From the NCBI GenBank assembly GCA_963783095.1, contig CAWAMR010000005.1:1-64000 (forward strand): a stretch of DNA of 64,000 nucleotides, in the 5' to 3' direction. Position numbers and translations under genes: made by a program. The notes beneath the pieces were generated by a model, which saw only the letters and a program-made list of their open reading frames with translations, ran no database searches and was not told where the DNA came from. Position 1 is the first letter of the stretch; each line of letters begins with the position of its first letter. Source of the DNA: CAWAMR01 sp963783095. Lineage in GTDB: Bacteria; Planctomycetota; Planctomycetia; Gemmatales; Gemmataceae. This document shows, in pieces, positions 1 through 8,387 of the stretch.

Positions 1-213
1 TAGCAGCCCAAAGGCGAAAGGGTGGGGCTGGCGAACGATGAGTCGCAATGCAGGGGTTCTAAGTCCGGGGCCCGCAACGGCACGCGGACCAGGCCACGAT
101 CACCCTGCACGGCTGGCACCGGGTTTTGATGAACACCGAGGGGCGGTCGAAGGCGATGCGGAACGTGGCCTTCCTCGATTGACGGCTTGGGTCATTGGTC
201 GGAACAAGAAGAG
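1..213. other. No assignable gene at window start
   Basis: Short open frames cross this stretch on both strands but none resembles a known protein. One plus-strand frame closes at about 178-180 with a short stretch ending NVAFLD; it could be the tail of a decayed gene that starts outside the window, but it is too short to assign. The segment ends at a strong terminator, so a transcript probably enters from the left. Confidence 0.4.
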
Positions 214-249
214 GCCCGTGGCAGGTTGCGCCTGCTGCGGGCTTTTTTT
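214..249 (+). terminator. Rho-independent terminator
   Basis: A 12-bp stem (GCCCGTGGCAGG pairing with CCTGCTGCGGGC through two G-T wobbles) closes a 5-nt loop and is followed directly by seven T residues at 243-249. This is a textbook intrinsic terminator on the plus strand. It would end a transcript arriving from the left, and it lies only 18 bases before the acetyltransferase start, so that gene either needs readthrough or has a promoter inside this region. Confidence 0.8.
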
Positions 250-267
250 CTCTTGCTGGAGGATATG

Positions 268-702
268 ATGACCGAGAAGGAAGCGGATAGGCTGTCCATC
301 CGTGCGTGCCGGCTGGAAGATATAGGAGGGGTCCTCGAACTCTGGCGGCAGGCCGACGCCACGCCCGGCGTGACCGACACCGCCGATGATCTGCGGCGGG
401 CCATCGCCGAAAGCCCCGCCCACGTCCTCGTGGCCGAAGTCGGAGGCCAAGTCATCGGCTCGATCATTGGGACGTTCGACGGCTGGCAAGGTAACATCTA
501 CCGGCTGGCGGTCCACCCTGATTACCGGCGACAGGGAGTTGCCCGTGCGCTGGTGGCCGAGGTCGAGAAGAGGCTGATCCAGCAGGGGGCCAAGCGCATC
601 ACGGCGCTGGTGGAGAAGGATCACCCGTGGGCCATGAACTTTTGGGAGGCGGTCGGCTATCAGGTGGACGAGCGGATCGTCCGTCGTGTCCGCAACCTCT
701 GA
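268..702 (+). CDS. GNAT-family N-acetyltransferase
   Basis: A 144-residue cytoplasmic protein of the GNAT fold, which moves an acetyl group from acetyl-CoA to an amine. The acetyl-CoA binding motif A is clear at about residues 78-95 (YRLAVHPDYRRQGVARAL), followed by the KRITALVEKDHPWAMNFWEAVGY segment typical of RimI-like and small-molecule acetyltransferases. Two ATG codons lie in tandem at 265 and 268. The GGAGG at 258-262 is better spaced for the second, so 268 was chosen; a longer frame back to 187 would run through the terminator hairpin and is unlikely. The substrate cannot be predicted. The next reading frame starts 18 bases downstream. Confidence 0.85.
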   Translation: MTEKEADRLSIRACRLEDIGGVLELWRQADATPGVTDTADDLRRAIAESPAHVLVAEVGGQVIGSIIGTFDGWQGNIYRLAVHPDYRRQGVARALVAEVEKRLIQQGAKRITALVEKDHPWAMNFWEAVGYQVDERIVRRVRNL

Positions 703-720
703 ACGGCACGGGAGCAAACC

Positions 721-903
721 ATGCTGGTCGATGTCAGCCACGTCGTTGAAGACGAGATGATAACCTACATCGACTCGCTGAACATTGACGACACCGGCGA
801 CCTGAGCCAGCCCGTGCATTCCCTCCTGCTTGCCAGCGAAGTGCCGATTCTCGATCACCTGCGAGGGTTGTGGATCTCAAATTGGCGGGTAAGAGTTCGG
901 TAA
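721..903 (+). pseudogene. Remnant of a cyclase-family (kynurenine formamidase-like) gene
   Basis: The first 16 residues, MLVDVSHVVEDEMITY, match the N-terminus of the metal-dependent cyclase/KynB family. The following TYIDS and GDLSQ-PVHSLLL resemble a segment that in intact members lies about 50 residues further on (TYIDSPFHR...DLSQLPL). The two pieces are fused at the shared TY, as if an internal deletion had joined them, and the frame stops after 60 residues against a usual 210 or more. GGGAG stands 8 bases before the ATG. The catalytic HxGTHxD/HxDxP region is missing, so no enzyme activity is expected. Assignment rests on short motifs only. Confidence 0.4.
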
Positions 904-1177
904 ATCTCGACAACACCCACCAATATCTTGTCGTTGTCCATGCTGTCTGGAATGGTAAATGCCACTTGTTCGACACTGACACGAACGATCTCATTCCTTT
1001 TGGAGAAGGCTTGCCCCCTCAGCTTCAAAGGCTCAGGGCGTATATAAGCGTTTATTCGCTGTTAAAATATGACGATACTTTGATTGTCTGATGCATTGGC
1101 TCGTTGCAGAAAAACCATCTCATTACCTCAGCTTATCCGCTCCGAACTAATTCTCAGCCAATCCCTATAATGATGGT

Positions 1178-2292
1178 TTGCTCTCCCAAAAAGAAGGATC
1201 TTACATTTTGTTGATAACGACTACCTCAGAACAACCATCAAACAATCCCACTGCCAATGAAAGCGAGCTTTTTTCTGAGTATCAAACCGTCATTCACAAC
1301 GAGATAATCCCCTGGACGACGAATTATCGCAAACTGCGCAGGCTTGGCACCGGTGGCCAAGGCGTCGTGTACCTTTCCGAGCGCTGCGGTACTGACGGCT
1401 TCGTCCGTCCGGTTGCGCTGAAAATCTTCTCGCCAGCACCCTATGCCGATGTTCGCAGCTATGAAGAGGACATGGCACGCATCGCCCACATCGCTGCTTC
1501 GGCATCGGTAGCTCAGCACGACAACCTGGTGGATGTGCATAATTTCTTCGCGATCGACGGCATTCGCGTCATGGCCTTGGAGTACCTGGAGGGCTACGAT
1601 CTGGGCGAAGTGCTGACCAAGGCATGCTGGACCGAACACGAGACTGCGTAACACCGGAACGCTGGGACTACATCGATCGAGTCATCATCACCAATGGTCC
1701 GGTACAGCCTCGGTTGAAACCAGGCGTGGCGATCCAGATTCTACGCGACTGTTTGGCAGGGCTGGCGGCCTTGCACTCAAACGGAATCGTTCATGGCGAT
1801 TTGAAGCCTTCCAACGTGATGCTGAAGCGTACAGGGAACGCGAAGATCATCGATATCGGCTCGGCGATCAACCTGGAACACGGCCTTGCACGACGGATGT
1901 GGTCGCCCTTGTCCGCTGCGCCCGAGGTACTGGAGGGAGGGCCGAACTCCGAGAGAGCGGATCTGGCGAGCCTGGGTTACATCCTTGTGGAAATGCTCGC
2001 CGGCAGGTCCCCTTTCCACGGTCTGCAAACTTACCGAGAGTTGATCCATGCGAAGCGGAGACTGGACCGTGATCTGCCTGGTTTACTGCCTTCGGAGGTA
2101 AGTTGCAATGAAATGCTCATGAACCTGTGTCAGCGCTTGATTGCGCCTGATCCCAATCGGTGGTTTTCCAAAGCGCTCGTTGCCGACTTTGGTCGCAAAA
2201 GCGCTGCTGAGTTCCACCGCCAACTGGTGAAATCTGACCTCTCCAGCGAATACGAAAATGACATCCGCGTCTGGTTGGAGCTAGTTGCATGA
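1178..2292 (+). CDS. Ser/Thr protein kinase, split by a frameshift near 1622
   Basis: Two overlapping frames (to 1651 and from 1624) read as one kinase of about 370 residues once a single base is corrected near 1622. The N-lobe carries the glycine-rich loop LGTGGQGVVYLSE and the lysine of VALKIF; the C-lobe carries IVHGDLKPSNVML (catalytic loop with HGD in place of HRD), IIDIGSA (DIG in place of DFG) and AAPEVLEGG, then DLASLGYILVEMLAGRSPF. No membrane segment is visible. The family is common in planctomycetes and probably phosphorylates cytoplasmic targets, although HGD and DIG may mean weak activity. The start is unsure: TTG 1178 opens the frame, and TTG 1208 after an AAGGAT is an alternative. 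There is no partner gene nearby. Confidence 0.75.
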
Positions 2293-2482
2293 GTGGATTG
2301 AGTTGCCCGGCGAAAATCGAGGCGATCAGAGTTTTCTGAGTAGGACTCAAGGAACGGGTGAGGTCTGCGAATGAAGCAAGTATTCTTCGTACTCGTCGGC
2401 ATCTTCGGTGAGGGGGAACCATCGGCCTTCAGTCGGAATATGGAAAGTTCGAGTTTCGGAACATTCGAGTGAAAGAGATGCC

Positions 2483-2635
2483 ATGACTTGCGGAGAGCAA
2501 GTGGAAATGAAGGAGCCGACCATCCGTGGAAACGAGCGACGAGTAACAATCGCCCAAGTACCGGAGACACAAGATGACGATTTAGAGTTCGTGGCGAAGA
2601 AGACGGGACCGAGGGGAAAGAAGACAAAACGATGA
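2483..2635 (+). CDS. Small hypothetical protein, coupled to a DUF1653 fragment
   Basis: A short basic protein of 50 residues from ATG 2483, or 42 from ATG 2507, ending in GPRGKKTKR. It is not recognised. Its stop overlaps the next start (ATGA at 2632-2635), which is the main reason to consider it real. A longer frame to GTG 2408 exists but has no good ribosome site. Confidence 0.3.
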   Translation: MTCGEQVEMKEPTIRGNERRVTIAQVPETQDDDLEFVAKKTGPRGKKTKR

Positions 2636-2751
2636 ATGACAAGACCTCAATCCAGCCCGGTCGCTACCGTCACTACAAGGGCAACGAGTACACCGTCATC
2701 GGCACGGCTTGTCACAGCGAGACGCTGGTTCGGGGGTTAGTTGGATCATGA
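2632..2751 (+). pseudogene. DUF1653 protein, N-terminal fragment
   Basis: The 39-residue frame contains QPGRYRHYKGNEYTVIG followed by ACHSETL, the diagnostic start of DUF1653 proteins, small cytoplasmic proteins of unknown function usually 65-80 residues long. After HSETL the similarity stops and the frame ends with LVRGLVGS, so the second half (normally VVYRxLYG...WVRPxxMF) is lost. The following DNA does not restore it in another frame. Either a deletion removed the 3' half or the breakpoint is a rearrangement. The ATG overlaps the stop of the preceding small frame. Confidence 0.7.
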
Positions 2752-2859
2752 GCATTCCTCCAAGTCGAGCTGCTTTATACACCGCGCGGTAAGAAATGAG
2801 ACAAGCAGGTGGCATAACCCATCGGACCATGACGACGGACGTGCGGTGCCGATGGATAA

Positions 2860-3235
2860 TCAAAGGGTGTCATGTCGACGGCTCGGTAGGCCTGGGACGC
2901 TTTCGTCAAATTCTTCAAGAAGTTGAGCTGCATGGGCGAGCGGAAGAGGAGCGACACGGCGACGGTAGGTAACATCTGGTCCTGTAGGTCTTCGAGTTCC
3001 TTCTCTTCATCCGGACTAATCTTCGCATCAATCATTTTGTCGATCAACTCGCATCGACGATTGTTTTTGCTTTCCGTCCAACCTGATTTTTTTCCGGTAT
3101 CGTCGTTCTGAGATGGGGAGCGCGGAGGATTTCCTTGCCTTCCAATTCCAGGATCGAGCCTCCTCGATCCACGGACAAAGCTAGGACGAATTGTTTGACG
3201 GATTCGTTCTGATTGTCGAGGCTAACGTGTGTCAT
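2860..3235 (-). CDS. Small acidic planctomycete protein, two frameshifts
   Basis: Reading from ATG 3235 gives MTHVSLDNQNESVKQFVLAL...SILELEGKEIL. At a run of seven A near 3090 the frame shifts, and the sequence continues as GWTESKNNRRCELIDKMID, then ISPDEEKELEDLQDQML. A second shift near 2960 is needed to read YRRRVAPLPLAHAAQLLEE up to the stop at 2860. The joined 124-residue protein has the layout of a small protein seen in many copies in Gemmata-type genomes: a short strand-rich N-terminus, a WTxxKNxRRCELIDxxI motif, and an acidic helix before VAPLPL. Its function is unknown; the N-terminal part resembles antitoxin-like domains. Both breaks look like indel errors. Confidence 0.6.
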
Positions 3236-4585
3236 GAGCATCACAGGTCGTGCAAGGGCGAATGGTTACATCGATTATATTCAGGGGCCGGCAGCGGTTG
3301 TATTTGAACATAACTACACTATAATAACACGATGAGATCAGTGACGCTGATGGGCCAAATTCTTGCAAAGAACCGAGTTAAAATCAAACAATTATCGATT
3401 TGATATGTTGACGAACTACTTTGGTGAGGGATGCTTATGCATCTGGCGTGACGGCTCTAAAATCCTTCCAAAGAACTTGGTAGTGGATCCGACGATTATC
3501 GATTTGATACACTGACGAAGTTCTTTGGTGAATGCGGCCCGTCCGTTGGGCTGGATTGCTACAAATTGTTACAAAAATCGGATGGTGCAGAAACGATTCT
3601 CAAATGCGAACGAACGAATTACCGAACGCCCTGCTACAAAACTGCTACACAATTTGGCTTGCGGATCAACGATTGAATAACCAAACAAACGAGGCGGTGA
3701 TCGCCTTGCTTCCAAGAAACTTCGTCTCAATCCAACGATTATTGATTTGATATTCTGGCGAAGTTACTTTCAGATGAGGCCCGAGCATCGGGTCAGACGC
3801 TACAAATTGCTACAAGAATAGGTTCGTACATTTATGATCGCAAAATGCGAACAAACGAACGATCTATCGAGCCCGGAGTTACAAATTGCAAATTGCTACA
3901 AAAAATGGCTGCGATCTACAATTTAATAACCAAACAAACGATGATGCGAACGGCCATGCTACAAATTGCTACAAAAAATGGATTGTGCATCTGTGATCGC
4001 ACATACGAACGAACGTATTCCCCAATGCCATGCTTCCAAGAACTACAGCCAATCAAACGCTTATCGATTTGATGGATTGGCGAAGTTTTTGCTGATGAGA
4101 GCCCGAAACCGGCGCAGACGCTTCCAAGAACTAAAGCCAATGAAACGCTTATCGATTTGATGGCTTGGCGAAGTTTTTGCTGATGATGGCCCGAATCCGG
4201 TCGCAGACGCTACAAATTGCTACAAAAATTGGATTGTACACATGCGATCGCACATGCGAACAAACGTATTCCCCAATGCCATGCTACAAATTGCTACAAA
4301 ATAGGTGTGGTGAATTCGTCCACGAATCGGATGACTCCTACAAGGCGTCGCAACAAAATGTTTCCAAAGAACTTGGCAATGAATCAAACGCTTTTCGATG
4401 TGATACACTGACAAAGTGCTTTGGTGAATTGGGACCATCCGTCCGTCTGGGTTGCTACGCTCAGGAAATTCCGCGGCCGTTGGCCCTGCTTTGGATTCGG
4501 CAGGTTTGGCTCATTCCTGGCCACGCCGAGTATAATTCTTGATTGCTCATGGAACTACAGAGATTTTCATCCACAGGAACGTATC
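3236..4585. other. 1.35-kb gene-free region holding a repeat array
   Basis: No coding frame in this stretch has family similarity, and the open frames present are short and built from repeats. The core at 3361-4430 holds six copies of a palindromic repeat alternating with four copies of a second repeat (listed separately). The base composition is visibly more AT-rich than the flanking genes. The last 150 bases form the leader of the ankyrin gene. Confidence 0.7.
3361..4430. repeat. Array of two alternating degenerate repeats
   Basis: Repeat A is about 68 bp. It starts near CCAAAGAACTT, contains ATCGATTTGAT and ends near AAGTTCTTTGGTGA. Copies lie at about 3361-3430, 3465-3532, 3710-3778, 4034-4099, 4122-4188 and 4361-4430. 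In the copy at 3468-3528 the outer 11 bases form a perfect inverted repeat, so each unit can fold into a hairpin; the other copies are eroded. Repeat B begins GCTACAAATTGCTACAAAAA, carries a TGATCGCACATGCGAAC(G/A)AACG core and usually closes with another GCTACAAATTGCTACA. Copies lie near 3556-3650, 3790-3905, 3956-4030 and 4208-4305. No cas gene or constant spacer length is present. Function unknown. Confidence 0.75.
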
Positions 4586-5191
4586 ATGACCAAGCCGATT
4601 TCTCGCCGAACCTTCGCCGCTGTCGCAGCCGGTATTACCGTTGGCGGCGCAACCGAAACACATGCACAAGGCAAACCCAAAGTGGATACTCCCAAAACAC
4701 CCACTGGACCAATCGAGGCCCCATTTGAGCGAGACTACACACCACCCGACTTCAAACCATCCTGGAAAAAGCAGCAGATTCCCAGGCTGCTGGTTCAGGA
4801 TTTCGTGATCTATGCCCATTCCGATCTCGGCATGGTGAAGAAGCTTCTGGAAAAGCAGCCTGCACTGGTCAATGCGATGATGGACTGGGGCGGCGGTGAC
4901 TGGGAAGGCGGTTTGGGTGGAGCATCGCACATGGGTGAGAGGGGGATCGTAGATTATCTCCTGGAACATGGCGCTCGAATCGACATCTTTTGTGCGGCCA
5001 TGCTGGGCTTGCTCGATGTCGTCAAGACATCCTTGACGCATCAACCAAAGTTGATCGATGCCAAGGGCCCGCACGGGTTTTCGCTCCACTTCCATGCCCA
5101 GGTTGGTGGAAAGGAATCCGAGAAAGTTCTCGACTACCTGCAATCGGTGAAGAAAATCGAATTGAGACCGAATCCATTCCTGAAGAAGTAA
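4586..5191 (+). CDS. Tat-exported ankyrin-repeat protein
   Basis: A 201-residue protein starting with a twin-arginine type leader (SRRTFAAVAAGITVGGA) and a likely cleavage site after THA, so it is probably exported folded. From about residue 70 it contains ankyrin-type helices: DLGMVKKLLEKQPALVNA, then MGERGIVDYLLEHGARID and AAMLGLLDVVKTSL. The DWGGGDWEGGLGGASHMG stretch is characteristic of one planctomycete/verrucomicrobial ankyrin subfamily. Ankyrin repeats bind protein partners; none is indicated here. The ATG at 4586 is the only start that leaves the Tat signal N-terminal, and upstream in-frame codons run into the repeat array. It is followed by a large inverted repeat. Confidence 0.8.
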   Translation: MTKPISRRTFAAVAAGITVGGATETHAQGKPKVDTPKTPTGPIEAPFERDYTPPDFKPSWKKQQIPRLLVQDFVIYAHSDLGMVKKLLEKQPALVNAMMDWGGGDWEGGLGGASHMGERGIVDYLLEHGARIDIFCAAMLGLLDVVKTSLTHQPKLIDAKGPHGFSLHFHAQVGGKESEKVLDYLQSVKKIELRPNPFLKK

Positions 5192-5192
5192 A

Positions 5193-5273
5193 TTCATAAG
5201 CACGGAACACACGGAACACACGGAAATAAGAATTGAATTCTTCCGTGTTTTCTGTGTGTTCCGTGGTTATGAA
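5193..5273. repeat. 33-bp imperfect inverted repeat (ACGGAACAC type)
   Basis: Arms at 5193-5225 and 5241-5273 pair with three mismatches around a 15-bp AT-rich spacer. The arms are built from CACGGAACA units. The element starts directly after the ankyrin stop codon and ends 28 bases before the next start. It has no T-run on either strand, so it is not a classic terminator. It shares its architecture with the elements at 35.3, 46.7 and 53.2 kb. Confidence 0.85.
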
Positions 5274-5300
5274 TAAATAACTAAAAATCAAGGTGTATTG

Positions 5301-6200
5301 ATGCGTTTATATGTTGTTTTGTTGATCGCATACTTTGTCGGCATGAATCCGCTCGAAGCGCAAGAGGTTCTCTGGAAGGCGACACCTTTGACCAAAGACA
5401 AGGTTTTCACTCCGGGCATCGAGGGGCCTGCCTGCGACAAGGACGGCAATATTTATGTCGTCAACTTTGAAAAACAGCAAACCATCGGCAAAATCACTCC
5501 CGACGGCAAGGGTGAAGTGTGGGTGACTTTGCCGGGCAAGAGTACCGGCAACGGTATCGTCTTCGACAAGAAAGGGATGATGTACGTCGCCGACTATGCG
5601 GAACACAACGTCTTACGGATCGATCCTGCGACCAAGAAGGTGACCGTGTTTGGACACAACGACAAGATGAACCAGCCGAACGACTTGGCCATCGCCCCCG
5701 ATGACACGATGTATGCCAGCGATCCAAACTGGGGCAATAGCACCGGGCAGGTCTGGAAAGTGGATCGCGAAGGAAAGATTACGCTGGCGGCCGGGAAAAT
5801 GGGCACGACCAACGGTATCGAGGTCAGCCCGGATGGCAAAAAGCTCTATGTCAACGAAAGTGCCCAGCGCAATGTGTGGGTCTTCGATATCGCCGCGGAT
5901 GGCAGTCTGAAGAACAAGCAACTGCTCAAGAAGTTCGAGGATGCCGGCTTCGACGGGATGCGCTGCGACAAGGATGGGAATCTTTACATCTCGCGCTACG
6001 GAAAAGGAACGGTAGTAAAACTTTCACCCAAGGGTGAGATTCTGCAAGAGATTGACGTGCTGGGCGAAGCTCCCAGCAACCTTTGTTTTGGCGGCAAGGA
6101 TGGAAAGACTATTTACGTGACAGAGGTAAAACACCAACGACTGGTCCAGTTTCGTGTGGATACTCCAGGACTGGCCTGGCAGCGCTGGCAGATGAAGTAG
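5301..6200 (+). CDS. Secreted SMP-30/NHL-type beta-propeller protein
   Basis: A 299-residue protein with a signal peptide (RLYVVLLIAYFVGMNPLEAQ) and repeated beta-propeller blades such as ACDKDGNIYVVNFE, FDKKGMMYVADYAEH, VSPDGKKLYVNES and CDKDGNLYISRYG. This is the SMP-30/gluconolactonase/LRE-like six-bladed fold, whose better-known members are lactonases using a divalent metal. The extracytoplasmic location suggests hydrolysis of a sugar lactone or ester, but the substrate is not predictable. ATG 5301 follows AAGGTG; a TTG one codon earlier is a poorer start. The gene sits alone between an inverted repeat and a small membrane-protein gene on the same strand 44 bases downstream. Confidence 0.85.
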   Translation: MRLYVVLLIAYFVGMNPLEAQEVLWKATPLTKDKVFTPGIEGPACDKDGNIYVVNFEKQQTIGKITPDGKGEVWVTLPGKSTGNGIVFDKKGMMYVADYAEHNVLRIDPATKKVTVFGHNDKMNQPNDLAIAPDDTMYASDPNWGNSTGQVWKVDREGKITLAAGKMGTTNGIEVSPDGKKLYVNESAQRNVWVFDIAADGSLKNKQLLKKFEDAGFDGMRCDKDGNLYISRYGKGTVVKLSPKGEILQEIDVLGEAPSNLCFGGKDGKTIYVTEVKHQRLVQFRVDTPGLAWQRWQMK

Positions 6201-6244
6201 ATAATTCATTCCGGACACGAATGAATCGATAAGCGGAGAGAAAT

Positions 6245-6859
6245 ATGACCCTGCGCGAGCGGTGGAGAAGGTTGCCTTGGGATGGGAAATTTGGCTGCGC
6301 GCTATCATTCGCTTTTGTCATGTGGGTTGCTTCAGCGATCTGTATTGGTCCCGATTTGTTCTTGTTGCTCGCCGGGCTACTAATGGTGGCACTGCTAATA
6401 CTGGTGGCATTGGTTCTCGCGGTTGCTCTGGCTATTCGCACTTCGCGAAGACCGCGAATTCTCCCCCTTGCGACGGTATGTTGTTGTTTGGTGCTTGCGT
6501 GGGCCTCGGGGGGCATATTGGTCGACTTGCACCTCATTTGTCGAGTTTACATGGCAGGTGGCCCCGAGTCGCTTAGCGAATGGGGCCAGAATGTTATCAG
6601 TGAGCGAGCAAAGGAACGAGCCGACTCGGATTGGATCGATCGTGATCGGATTCCGATGGGTGTGCGGACCTTTTTGCCCGGACGGGTCAGTGTTGGAGGC
6701 ACAATCTGGAGCGACTTGGTGAGAGTGCGAATTGAACTGGGTGGCGGGTTCTATCACTACGGGGTGGTGGTGTACCCTCGGGAGAACGCGCCGATGCAAC
6801 AACGATGGCAAAGGGTTATTGGTTGGCCATCTGAAGTCGCGATCTATAGGGAGGAGTAA
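6245..6859 (+). CDS. Hypothetical membrane protein
   Basis: A 204-residue protein not assignable to a family. Two or three hydrophobic helices are visible: about residues 18-35, 38-63 (LFLLLAGLLMVALLILVALVLA) and 74-93. A soluble C-terminal part of about 100 residues follows, ending GGFYHYGVVVYPRENAP...EVAIYREE. GAGAG lies six bases before the ATG at 6245. The gene is downstream of the SMP-30 gene on the same strand and could be cotranscribed. It converges with the isomerase-like gene, whose end lies 24 bases beyond its stop. Confidence 0.65.
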   Translation: MTLRERWRRLPWDGKFGCALSFAFVMWVASAICIGPDLFLLLAGLLMVALLILVALVLAVALAIRTSRRPRILPLATVCCCLVLAWASGGILVDLHLICRVYMAGGPESLSEWGQNVISERAKERADSDWIDRDRIPMGVRTFLPGRVSVGGTIWSDLVRVRIELGGGFYHYGVVVYPRENAPMQQRWQRVIGWPSEVAIYREE

Positions 6860-6883
6860 GATCTTAGCACTACCTGCGGAGAT

Positions 6884-7766
6884 TCACTCTTCCAGTCTCT
6901 TCATGGCTTCCTTCCACTTCTTCATCGATCGCCCAAGATGCTCGCTCGATGGCCCCGGCACACTGTACCCTTGCAGCCCAACCAGTCCGCTATACCCAGT
7001 TTTCTTCAGCAACGCGAGAAAAGCGTCAATGTCGTAATCGCCTCGATCGAGGGAGACAATCTTCTTCCCATCCAGTCCGTTGATCGTAACCGCGAACAAG
7101 TAAGGCAGTGCCTCTACCAGTAGGTCGGGCAAAGCTCTCTTTTGAGCCACCCATTTCCAGTGGACCAGGTTGAAGTGCGTTCCCACGTTCTTTCTCGCCA
7201 CCAGCTTGGCAAGTCGGACACCATCCTCGACGCGCTCCGTCCAACTGCCGGTATGGGGATACACCGAGACAACTGGCCCCGTGTCGGAAGCCATATCCGA
7301 TACTGTTTTGAGCAACTCCACACCCTGTTTATCGCCTTCGGGATCGGAGGATTTGTACTTCTTGCTTCCGATAGCCAGTTCGATCCGAGTCTTTCGTCCC
7401 TTCATACATCTAATCGAGTCGGCCAGGTTGGGGTCGAGCGGCCCCTCCAGCGCTGGAGTGAGATAAACCGCTGAAAGTTCCAGCTTGGCTTTGTCGAGTA
7501 GTTCAAGCAGTTGGGGTAATTCTCGATGATTGAGCGTATAGCCGATTCCAACAAACCCCAGCTTCTTGACCAGTTCGACCTTCTTTTCGAGAGTTGGGAC
7601 ATCCGAGCCTGCGCAGCCCCGTATCCATCACATAGAAATCGAACTTGGCCGATTTCGGAGTTGGCGGTTCCGCCGCGTTGCAAGAGGCATCGAGTTGGGT
7701 GATCAGTGGCGGCGTCGCGAGAATGGCATAACTTTGATGAAGAAAGTCTCGTCGAGCTGGGTTCAT
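6884..7766 (-). CDS. Sugar phosphate isomerase/epimerase-like TIM-barrel protein, frameshift near 7632
   Basis: From ATG 7766 (GGAG upstream) the protein begins with a lipoprotein- or Tat-like leader (MNPARRDFLHQSYAIL) and KFDFYVMDTG. At a run of four G near 7632 the frame shifts, and the rest reads without a stop to 6884: EKKVELVKKLGFVGIGYTL, LSAVYLTPALEGPLD, RTRIELAIG-type strand, VSVYPHTGSWTERVEDGVRLAKLV, GTHFNLVHWKW, then FLALLKKTGYSGLVGLQGYS. This is the AP-endonuclease-2/xylose-isomerase-like TIM barrel found in many exported planctomycete proteins of about 290 residues. Metal-dependent sugar isomerisation is the family role; the real substrate is unknown. Its C-terminus converges with the membrane-protein gene. 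Confidence 0.75.
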
Positions 7767-7866
7767 AATAATCTCCGGTTGCGTGTTGAAGGGCCAGCCG
7801 TGCGACCCATTACGTAACGAATTACGTATCCCAGATCGTATTGGCTTGTGCACCAACACATTAACG

Positions 7867-8364
7867 TCAACCTATTTGTAGACCATCACTGGTCTTGCTC
7901 TTAGCTGGGGCAGAGACATCAAATCGCAGGCCGGGAACAGGCGTTTCACCAATATACACAGACAAAGTATCACCTGTCCGCAACTTTCCGTCAAGTATCA
8001 ACTTTTCGATTGCGGAAGCCACTTCATGATGCCAATAGCCATGTAACGTCTTGAGTGGGTTGAGCGACTCAATCCAATCAGATTGTTTCACCATCCACTC
8101 AATTACAAGCGGGGTGTAATGGACTGAAATGCCGCGTTTGCAGAGGCGGTCCACGGCAGCATTGAAAAGCTGTCGAATCAGGTTGTCGCCATCAGACAAA
8201 TCCACAGACGTCTCACGAGTCGCTTCAAATGACCGGAAACCAACTGCCTTCAACCCCGATTTATCGCCCCGATAAAGTTGTTTCGGGGCCGACTGATTAT
8301 GTACCGGCAACACTTGTTCTCCAACTTGACAGCAGCGATCGCCATCCACCTGGACATTATACAC
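7867..8364 (-). CDS. Stand-alone AAA+ (ClpB-type) C-terminal small-domain protein
   Basis: A 165-residue protein. Residues about 65-150 (LFNAAVDRLCKRGISVHYTP..., HHEVASAIEKLILDGKLRTGDTLSVYI) match the pattern of the D2-small domain at the end of ClpA/ClpB proteins (helix, short strand, arginine-rich helix, LxxGxxxxGDT). The Walker A and B boxes and all upstream AAA+ parts are absent, and there is no room for them: the histidine phosphatase gene ends 24 bases upstream. The N-terminal 60 residues are unfamiliar. It may be a deletion product of a Clp ATPase or a genuine adaptor-like module; the usual small-domain GARPL motif is not conserved. Confidence 0.45.
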   Translation of the reverse strand: MYNVQVDGDRCCQVGEQVLPVHNQSAPKQLYRGDKSGLKAVGFRSFEATRETSVDLSDGDNLIRQLFNAAVDRLCKRGISVHYTPLVIEWMVKQSDWIESLNPLKTLHGYWHHEVASAIEKLILDGKLRTGDTLSVYIGETPVPGLRFDVSAPAKSKTSDGLQIG

Positions 8365-8387
8365 CGTCTTCCTGTGGCCGTTGTATT

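Noticed and set aside
870..1091. A 73-residue ORF between the cyclase remnant and the kinase
   Set aside because: It overlaps the end of the remnant, has no recognisable motif or ribosome site, and cannot be supported as a gene.
3532..4160. Plus-strand ORFs of 60-75 residues in the repeat array
   Set aside because: They are pieced together from repeat units, with no ribosome sites and no similarity.
3361..4430. CRISPR array
   Set aside because: Two different repeat types, unequal spacing, eroded copies with internal symmetry, and no cas genes.
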